Source of the DNA: Azorhizobium sp943371865
GTDB lineage: Bacteria > Pseudomonadota > Alphaproteobacteria > Rhizobiales > Xanthobacteraceae
DNA length: 64,000 nucleotides
NCBI RefSeq assembly: GCF_943371865.1
Contig: NZ_CALRWL010000033.1
Location: 1-64,000, forward strand
Direction: 5' to 3'
Shown: positions 53,587 through 61,300 of the stretch, piece by piece
Layout: each line of letters starts with the position of its first letter
How positions within the stretch are numbered: position 1 is the first letter of the stretch
The notes under the pieces: model-generated
What the model was told of the DNA's origin: nothing
Database searches by the model: none
The model's input: only the letters and a program-made list of their open reading frames with translations
Program-made: the position numbers and the translations under genes

Positions 53587-55061
53587 CCGAGCTTCGGACC
53601 TTCCAGAGCTATATCGACGGCCGCTTCCAGGCCCCGGGTGAAACCTTCGACAGCATCGACCCCTCCACGGAAGCCGTCTGGGCCCGCATGCCCAAGGCCG
53701 GCGCCGCGGACGTGGACCGCGCGGTCCGCGCGGCCCATCACGCCATGAAGGCCGGCCCCTGGGCGCGCATGACCGCCACCGAGCGGGGCCGCATGCTCTA
53801 TCGCCTGGGCGATCTGGTCACCGCCCACGCCGACGAGCTGGCGGAGCTGGAAACCCGCGACACCGGCAAGATCATCCGCGAGACGCGGGCGCAGATCGGA
53901 TATGTGGGCAGCTATTACCGCTATTTCGCCGGCCTGGCGGACAAGCACCACGGCACCGTGGTGCCCATCGACAAGCCGGACATGGATGTCACCCTGCGCC
54001 CCGAGCCCATCGGCGTGGTGGCGGCCATCGTGCCGTGGAACTCGCAACTGTTCCTCTCGGCGGTGAAACTGGCACCGGCGCTGGCGGCCGGCTGCGCAGT
54101 GGTGCTGAAGGCCTCCGAGGATGGCCCCGCGCCCCTGCTCGCCTTCGCGCGGCTGGTGCATGAGGCCGGCTTTCCGCCCGGCGTGGTCAATATCCTCACC
54201 GGCTTCGGCGCAGATTGCGGCCATGCCCTCACCACCCATCCGCTGGTTGCCCGCATCGCCTTCACCGGCGGCCCCGCAACCGCCCGCCAGATCGTGCGCA
54301 ACAGCGCGGAGAACCTCGCCTACACCACGCTGGAATTGGGCGGCAAATCGCCGGTGGTGGTGTTCTCAGACGCCAATCTGGAAAGCGCGGCCAATGCGGT
54401 CATCTCCGGCATCTTTGCCGCCAGCGGCCAGAGCTGCACCGCAGGCTCGCGCCTGCTGGTGGAACGCGCGGTGGCCCAGCCGTTCCTGGAGCTGCTGACC
54501 CGCAAGGCCAAGGCGATCCGCATCGGCGACCCGCAGCAGACCGAGACCGAGATGGGGCCGCTCGCCACCGCCCGGCAGGTGGCGCATATTGAGCGCACCG
54601 TGAGCGCCAGCCTGTCCGCCGGCGCGGAATTGCTGACCGGCGGAACCCGGCCCGAGGGCTTCGCCAAGGGCTTCTACGTATCCCCCACCATCCTTTTGTC
54701 CGAAGATGCCAGCCTGCCCTGCGTGCGCGAGGAATTCTTCGGCCCGGTGCTGAGCGCCGCCACCTTCGAGGGCGAGGACGAGGCGGTGGCCAAGGCCAAT
54801 GACACCGAGTTCGGCCTCGCCAGCGGCGTGTTCACCACCAATCTCGCCCGCGCCCATCGCATGACGGCCAAGATCCGCGCCGGCATCGTCTGGGTGAACA
54901 CCTATCGCGCCGTCTCGCCCATGGTGCCCTTCGGCGGCTATGGCCTCTCGGGCCTGGGGCGCGAGGCAGGGGCGGACTCGATCCGCGACTATACCCGCAC
55001 CAAGTCGGTGTGGATCAACACCTCCGACGCCCCCATCCCCGACCCCTTCATCATGCGCTGA
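53583..55061 (+). CDS. NAD(P)-dependent aldehyde dehydrogenase
   Basis: The 492-residue enzyme has all ALDH catalytic residues: Asn153 (VPWNSQL), Glu251 (LELGGKSP) and Cys285 (GQSCTAGSR), with the cofactor loop FTGGPATAR at about residues 227-235. Length is normal for class 1/2-type enzymes. The start overlaps the hydrolase stop (ATGA). It probably oxidises the aldehyde made or used by the iron alcohol dehydrogenase that follows. Confidence 0.94.
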   Translation: MTELRTFQSYIDGRFQAPGETFDSIDPSTEAVWARMPKAGAADVDRAVRAAHHAMKAGPWARMTATERGRMLYRLGDLVTAHADELAELETRDTGKIIRETRAQIGYVGSYYRYFAGLADKHHGTVVPIDKPDMDVTLRPEPIGVVAAIVPWNSQLFLSAVKLAPALAAGCAVVLKASEDGPAPLLAFARLVHEAGFPPGVVNILTGFGADCGHALTTHPLVARIAFTGGPATARQIVRNSAENLAYTTLELGGKSPVVVFSDANLESAANAVISGIFAASGQSCTAGSRLLVERAVAQPFLELLTRKAKAIRIGDPQQTETEMGPLATARQVAHIERTVSASLSAGAELLTGGTRPEGFAKGFYVSPTILLSEDASLPCVREEFFGPVLSAATFEGEDEAVAKANDTEFGLASGVFTTNLARAHRMTAKIRAGIVWVNTYRAVSPMVPFGGYGLSGLGREAGADSIRDYTRTKSVWINTSDAPIPDPFIMR

Positions 55062-55085
55062 CGCGCGGCGCAGGAGCCATCGGCC

Positions 55086-56291
55086 ATGTTCAACCGCATT
55101 CTCACCCCGCGCGAACTGCTCATCGGCGGCGGCAGCATACAGCACCTCACCGCTTTGCTCGGCCGGCTCGGCATCGCCCGCCCGCTCTTGGTGATCGACC
55201 CCGCCATCCAGCGCCTGGGCCTTGCGGACGGCGCCATCGCCGCCATGCGGGCGGCGGGGCTCGCCCTCACCGTGTTCGCCGATGTGGTAGAAGACCCGAC
55301 CGATGTCAGCGTCGCCGCCGCCGTGGCGGCTCTGGGTGCGGGGGCATGTGACGGCGTGATCGGGTTCGGCGGCGGCAGCGCCATCGACACCGCCAAGGCC
55401 GCGGCCATCGTTGCCAGCACCGGCGAGACCGTCGATGCCCTGAAGGTGCCGCGCATCGTCGATCTGCCCACCCTGCCGCTGGTGGCAATCCCCACCACCG
55501 CCGGCACCGGCAGCGAAGTCACCCGCGCCTGCGTCATCACCGATACCGTGCGGCAGGAAAAGGCCTTGATCCTGGGCACCGCCGCTTTACCCGCCGCCGC
55601 CATCGTGGATTATGAGCTGACCCTCACCTGCCCCTATCGGGTGACGGTGGATACCGGTCTCGACGCCCTCACCCATGCCTTGGAAGCGCTGATCAACCGC
55701 AACGGCAATCCGCACGCGGAAGCCCTCGCCCTCTCCGCCCTGAAGCTGATCGGCGCCCACCTGGAGACGGCGGCGCAGGAGCCTGGCAATCCGGTGGCAC
55801 GCGAAGCCATGATGCTGGGCGCCACCCACGCGGGCCTCGCAGTGTCCAACACATCCACCGCTTTGATCCACGGCCTCAGCCGGCCCATCGGCGCCTTCTT
55901 CCATGTGCCGCACGGCCTCTCCAATGCCATGCTGCTGCCGCTGGTGACGCACTTCTCCCTGTCAGCCGCTCTGCCCGCCTATGCCGCCGCCGCCCGCGCC
56001 CTCGGCTGGGTCGGTCCGGGGACCAGCGACGAAAAGGCCGGCGAGGCGCTGGTGCAGGGCTTCCTGGGCCTCAACGCGCGCCTGAAGGTCCCCACCCCCA
56101 AGGCCTATGGCATCGACGAGGCGGACTATCATCGCCTGATGCCGGAGATGGCCCGTCAGGCGCTGGCCTCCGGCACGCCGGGCAACAATCCGCGGGTGCC
56201 GTCCGCCGTGGAGATCGTCACCCTCTACACCGCCGCCTGGGATGGTCACTGGAGCACAGAGACGCAAGAATTGGCGACCATACCGGCGTGA
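55086..56291 (+). CDS. Iron-containing alcohol dehydrogenase
   Basis: The 401-residue group III enzyme has GFGGGSAIDTAKA near residues 93-105, PTTAGTGSE near 137-145 and metal ligands in the segments DTGLDALTHALEA and ALIHGLSRPIGAFFHVPHG. It follows the aldehyde dehydrogenase by 24 bases and closes the gene group. The pair suggests an alcohol to aldehyde to acid route. It is a distant relative of the dehydrogenase at 12083. Confidence 0.93.
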   Translation: MFNRILTPRELLIGGGSIQHLTALLGRLGIARPLLVIDPAIQRLGLADGAIAAMRAAGLALTVFADVVEDPTDVSVAAAVAALGAGACDGVIGFGGGSAIDTAKAAAIVASTGETVDALKVPRIVDLPTLPLVAIPTTAGTGSEVTRACVITDTVRQEKALILGTAALPAAAIVDYELTLTCPYRVTVDTGLDALTHALEALINRNGNPHAEALALSALKLIGAHLETAAQEPGNPVAREAMMLGATHAGLAVSNTSTALIHGLSRPIGAFFHVPHGLSNAMLLPLVTHFSLSAALPAYAAAARALGWVGPGTSDEKAGEALVQGFLGLNARLKVPTPKAYGIDEADYHRLMPEMARQALASGTPGNNPRVPSAVEIVTLYTAAWDGHWSTETQELATIPA

Positions 56292-56333
56292 CGTCCCGGT
56301 CTGTGGAGGGGTGAAACCGCCCTTCCGCCGGCC

Positions 56334-57224
56334 TCACGCCACCGCGCGGATAAAGCCGATGATCGCCTGCTGCGAGACCTCATCCCACAGCAGCGGGGCG
56401 TGGCCTTGATCAGGCACCTCATGGATCACCAGGCCCGGATGGTGCTCGGCCATCTGGGCGACGGTCGCGGCGGAGAGCACATCGGACAGTGCCCCGCGCA
56501 CCACCATCGCCGGCACCTGCCCAAGGGCATCGAAGCCCGGCCACATGTTCGGTTGCGGCTTGTCGGGATCGAAGGCCTTGAACGAGTCCAGCAGCGCGGC
56601 GTCATAGGACAGGCACGGCTTGCCATTGGCCTCGCCGTAGATCTGGCGGGCGTACCGCTCCCACTCATCGTCGCTCAAGGCCGGAAACATGAAGCCCTGG
56701 GTGGCCTTCAGCTCGGCGATGGCGGCGGGCCAGGTCTCCGACAGCGCCGCCCCCACATAGCCGGCGATGCGAACGGCGCCGGCGACATCCACATAGGGGC
56801 CGATGTCATTGTAGATGGCGGCGGCAAACAGCGCCGGCTTGAGGAAGGCGAGCACGAACATCACGAGCCCGCCGCGGGAGGTGCCGAGCACCACAGCGCG
56901 GGAAATGCCCAGATGGGCGAGGCCGGCGAGGATGTCCTGGGCTTCCTGGATCGGCGTATAAGTGGTGAAAGGCGCATGGCCCGAACCGCCGCGCCCGCGA
57001 TAATCGAATGCCACCACGCGGGTGGGATGGGCCGGGTCCGCCACCAGCGCTTGCGCAAGGGCGTCGAAATCCCGCGAATTGCGGGTCAGGCCGGAGAGCA
57101 GGACAACCGGCAATGGGGCAGTGGCATCACCCCACTCCCGGCCCAGCAGAGCCACCCCGTCCTGGCTCGCATACGCAAAAAAGCGCGCCGCAGCCGTCCC
57201 CTGCACCCCATCGGCTTCGGCCAT
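56334..57224 (-). CDS. Alpha/beta hydrolase
   Basis: This 296-residue protein has the hydrolase fold with nucleophile Ser116 in LGTSRGG, the FDYRGRGGSG loop near residues 73-82 and the late His of DQGHAPLLWDE. The GTSRGG elbow resembles esterases and carboxylases of the haloalkane dehalogenase-like group. It is convergent with the iron dehydrogenase and 101 bases downstream of the patatin gene on the same strand. It could belong to the synthetase operon as a late gene. Its substrate is unknown. Confidence 0.9.
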   Translation of the reverse strand: MAEADGVQGTAAARFFAYASQDGVALLGREWGDATAPLPVVLLSGLTRNSRDFDALAQALVADPAHPTRVVAFDYRGRGGSGHAPFTTYTPIQEAQDILAGLAHLGISRAVVLGTSRGGLVMFVLAFLKPALFAAAIYNDIGPYVDVAGAVRIAGYVGAALSETWPAAIAELKATQGFMFPALSDDEWERYARQIYGEANGKPCLSYDAALLDSFKAFDPDKPQPNMWPGFDALGQVPAMVVRGALSDVLSAATVAQMAEHHPGLVIHEVPDQGHAPLLWDEVSQQAIIGFIRAVA

Positions 57225-57325
57225 GAGCTTCCCTTCCCGCTATGCGGATCGACTGCCGCGATGTCATCCCGCCCCCGGACCCGGCCGAGAGCGCCAATCA
57301 TGGGCGAAAAACGCCCAACTGTGCC

Positions 57326-58294
57326 TCACTCCGCGCCGGCGGGGCTCGGCACTTTCCAGCCATGGCCCTTCAGCCATTCCACCGTGGTGTCCAGCACCAC
57401 ATTGGTCTCCGGCGCATCCCAGACCGGGCCGGAGAACACCGGCGGGTCCACCCGCTGGAAACGCGCGCCGAGAAGCTGGGCGCACTGGGCATTGGTGGCG
57501 GCCGCCCCGGACTGGAGGAAGAGATCCACCAGCACCAGCGGGTTGAACGGGTCCAGCATCCACTGGCGATAGCCCCAGTCGGCGCTGCCGTTGGTAAGAC
57601 GGGGCGCCAGATGGCGGGTCTTCCCCGCCAGATTGCGCGGGGAGCCGACGGAGAGCAGGCTGATGTCGCCGAGGCGCTTCTGCTGCGCCAGGGCCGTGAC
57701 CAGAGCGGTCATGGACGGGTTGTTGGAGGCCACAGCGCCATCCACATAGGCGGGACCGCTCTCGGTGCTGCCCTGATAAAGCGGATATTGCAGCGGCATC
57801 GCCATGGTGCGCAGCACCACGTCCACGATAAGTTCCACCCGGCCGATGTCGCCGGGCAGGTTGGTGAAGGTACGCGGCTTCCAGGTGCGATCCTCGCCGG
57901 CGAGTTCGTCGTCCAATTGCACAGTGGTGATCACCACGGGCCGCCTCACGTCCGCAAGGGTCGCCCCCACGCCGAACACGTCGTCGCAGAATTGCTTGAT
58001 GCGGGCGGTGGACATGGCGGCATTGTTGCCCATGACCGTGCCGGCGATGGACCAGGGAGTCTGGCCCTCCCGCACTTCGTCATCAAAGCGCAGCACCGCC
58101 TCGAACGCCAGGATCGGATCCTCGAACCACGCCATCAGCAGGGCATTGACCGCCCCGGTAGACGTGCCCGCGAACAGATCGATCTGGCGCAGCACACTGA
58201 AACCCAGCACATCGGCCCGGCGCTCCAATGTGGAGAGAAACACGCCGGCCTTGCCGCCATTGCCGCCGTCCAACGATAGGATGCGATACGTCAT
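57326..58294 (-). CDS. Patatin-like phospholipase
   Basis: The 322-residue protein has the patatin layout: an oxyanion region SLDGGNGGKAG at residues 7-17, the nucleophile elbow FAGTSTGAV with Ser45, and the dyad Asp185 in YVDGAVASN. The family cleaves acyl chains from phospholipids. There is no signal peptide. It starts 18 bases after the synthetase gene, so they share one transcript. Release of fatty acyl groups for a FAAL-like domain in that synthetase is a plausible link. Confidence 0.92.
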   Translation of the reverse strand: MTYRILSLDGGNGGKAGVFLSTLERRADVLGFSVLRQIDLFAGTSTGAVNALLMAWFEDPILAFEAVLRFDDEVREGQTPWSIAGTVMGNNAAMSTARIKQFCDDVFGVGATLADVRRPVVITTVQLDDELAGEDRTWKPRTFTNLPGDIGRVELIVDVVLRTMAMPLQYPLYQGSTESGPAYVDGAVASNNPSMTALVTALAQQKRLGDISLLSVGSPRNLAGKTRHLAPRLTNGSADWGYRQWMLDPFNPLVLVDLFLQSGAAATNAQCAQLLGARFQRVDPPVFSGPVWDAPETNVVLDTTVEWLKGHGWKVPSPAGAE

Positions 58295-58312
58295 GTCCTG
58301 TCTCCTCTTCGC

Positions 58313-61300
58313 TCAGGCTGGGGGTGAACCGGCCGGCCCCGAGCGAGGTGTGCTCGGGGCCTTGGCCTCACCGTCGAGAAACGGTTTCAGGACGGCGGCC
58401 AGGGCTGCCGCCCCCTTGGGATCGAGGATCATCGACATATGATTGCCCTCGAGATCGACGCGCACCACGGTGCCGGACACATGCCGGCGCAACTCGGTTT
58501 CCAGTGGATCCTCCGCACCCAAGCGCGAGCCCGCACGAAACAGAACCGCGTCCCCGGCAATCTGCGCCGGACTATAGCGATATCCCATGGTGGTGTTGAG
58601 ATTGAAGATCCGCAGCGACCGCCCCACCCCGGCCCAGAACGCCCGATCAAGACGCAAATCGCGGAATGCGGCCGGCAAACTCAGCCCGATCAGCCGCGCC
58701 AAGGCCGTGAGTTCCAGATAGGAGCGCGGCAGCCGCACCTGGGACACAAAGGTACCCATGCGCCACAAACCCTTCAGGTGCCGCAAAGGATCCCGCGAGC
58801 GCACGAAATTCTCGGTTTCCATGACCGCGCAGTCGAGGAAGGCGAGTGTCGCGACGACCTCACCCTCCGCCTCCAGCAGGCGCGCCATCTCGAACGCCAC
58901 CGGCCCGCCGGACGACCAGGCGGCGATGCGATACGGCCCCATCGGCTGCTGCGCCCGCATGGCCGCCACATAGAGCCCTGCCATCTCCTCCACGGACGTC
59001 AGAGGCGCCTTGTCGTCCACCAGGCCCGGCGCCTGGAAGCCATAGAGCGGCTGCCCGCGTCCCAGATGATCGGCCAGGAACAAATAACACCAGGGGCTCC
59101 CGCCGGCGGGGTGGACGCAGAACAAGGCCGGCCGCTCGCCTTCCGGCTGCACCGGCACGAGACAGTCGGGGATCTGCCGCGTCCCGGCCCCCTGGGGCAG
59201 ATGCGCGCCGATCCAGCCCGCCATACCGGAAAGCGTCGGAGCCTCGAACAGGACGCGCAGGGGCAGGTCCACCCCAAACACCTCCCGCACCCGGTAGACC
59301 AGCCGCGCCGCCACCAGCGAATGGCCGCCGGCGGTGAAGAAATTGTCCTCCGCAGCGATGTTCGGACGACGCAGCAGTTCGCTCCAGAGCCCCGCCAGTT
59401 GGTCTTCCACCGCATCCCGCACGCGCGCCCGCCCCGCCAGCGCGGCGCCGTCGTGGCGCGCCAAGGCGGCGGTGTCGAGGCGCCCATCGGCGGCGCGGGG
59501 CAAGGCTTCAACCACCCGAAACACACAGGGCACCGGCGTGCCGAAGCGGTCGCGCACATCGTCATCCGCAGGGCCAGCGAGAGCCCGGCCAGGCTTGGGC
59601 ACCACGAAGCCGGCGAGGCCGAAAAGCGGCTCGGGCGCATGGGCGAGGCGCGCCCGGATCGCAGCTCTGGTCCCGTCGAGCCCAATGCTGAGAGGCGAAA
59701 CGCCCATGGCCATTGCCCCCTCCAGCGAAGCCAGCGCATCTGCCACCGGCAAGGTGCGGAACCCGCGCGCGGCCGCGAACGCGCCCGCACCGTCACCCGG
59801 ACCCGCGCTCATGCCGAGGTCCTGCCACCGGCTCCAATGCAGGCAAAGCACCCGCACATCGTCTGGCGCCGCCAATCCCGCAAGAGCCGCGTTCGCGGCA
59901 GAATAGGCTCCGGCGTCGGCGCCGCCGAAGAGCGCATTCACCGATGACCACAGCACGACGAATCCACCGGACCGCTGCGCCATCGCCTCCACCACCACCC
60001 GCGCGCCCACCGCCTTCGCGGCGAAGGTGGCGGCCAGCCCGTCCGCGGTCTCAGCTTCCAGCGGGCGGGATGACGACACGCCCGCCAGATGGAACGCGCC
60101 ATCCAGCGGCCCGCCGAAACGTGCCTCTGCTGCCACCATCGCCGCCGCCAGCGCCGCCGCGTCCGTGACGTCGGCGACGTGGTAGCAACTCCCCGGCGCA
60201 GCCGTGCCGAGAGCGAGCCGTGCCGCATCACTTGCCGGCGACCGCCCCACCACCAGGATCTTCGCCCGGCATCGTGCCGCCAGATGCGCCACCAGCGCCT
60301 GGCCGATGCCACCGAGTCCCCCGGTGACGAGATAGCGCCCGTCCATCTTCAGCCGGATCGGCGCGCCTTCTGGCGGCCCCCCCGGGTCCAGGGCTTGAAG
60401 GCGGGGCACAAAGCGGCCAGCGGCCCGCAGCCCCACCTCGGCTTCGCCATCGGGGCACAGGATCTCCGCGGCGATCCGCGCGATCATGGCCTCGTCCACG
60501 GCGCCAGCCACGTCCACCTGCCGGCAGGTGAGGCCGGGCATTTCCTGGGCCGCGGTCCGCAGCAGGCCGCGTACGGCGGTCCGGGCCGGCTCGGCGGCGC
60601 TGTCGGTTCCGCCCCGCGTCAGCGCGATCAGGGAAAGCGCAGGGCGGTCCTTCGCCGTACGCCGCCCCAGGCCCTGCACCAGGGCAAGCATGCATGATAG
60701 CTCAAGCGTCGACCGTGCCTGGAACGCGGACACCGTCTCTCCGGCCGGGACCGGCGCCAGCGGGCGCAGGTCCACCACCGCCTCCAGCGGTGTGGAATGG
60801 GACGACAGAGCCGTCCCAACAGCATCAGCGTCGTCGTCCAGCATCTGGTCGAGGACGACCGCCACCCCCGCGCGTTCCAACACCTGAGCCAACTGCGCCG
60901 CGACATCGTCCGGCCCGCCCAGGAGCAACAGGCGGCGCGGCGGCGCGGTCGCCGCATCCAGCGTTCGGCGCACCCAGATTTCGTGGTGGAACCAGGCTGG
61001 CACCACCCGCGTGCCCTCATCCCTCGCGCGCGCGCCCAGAAGCTGGGCGCGCAGCTGCATCCGCTGGATCTTGCCGCTGGTGGTCTTGGGGAAGTTCAAC
61101 TGGGCGATCGCCGTCACATGCGCCGGCGCCAGTCCCAGGCGCGCGGTGACGGTCGCGCGGATGGCATCGGCCACCGCCTTCTCCTCCGCCCCGTCCCGGG
61201 GCGAGAAAAACACCGCCAGCGCCTCGCTGCCGGTGGCCGCATCGGGAATGCTGCAGGCGGCCGCGAAGGTGGGCTGGACGCCGGGCACCGCATTCACCAG

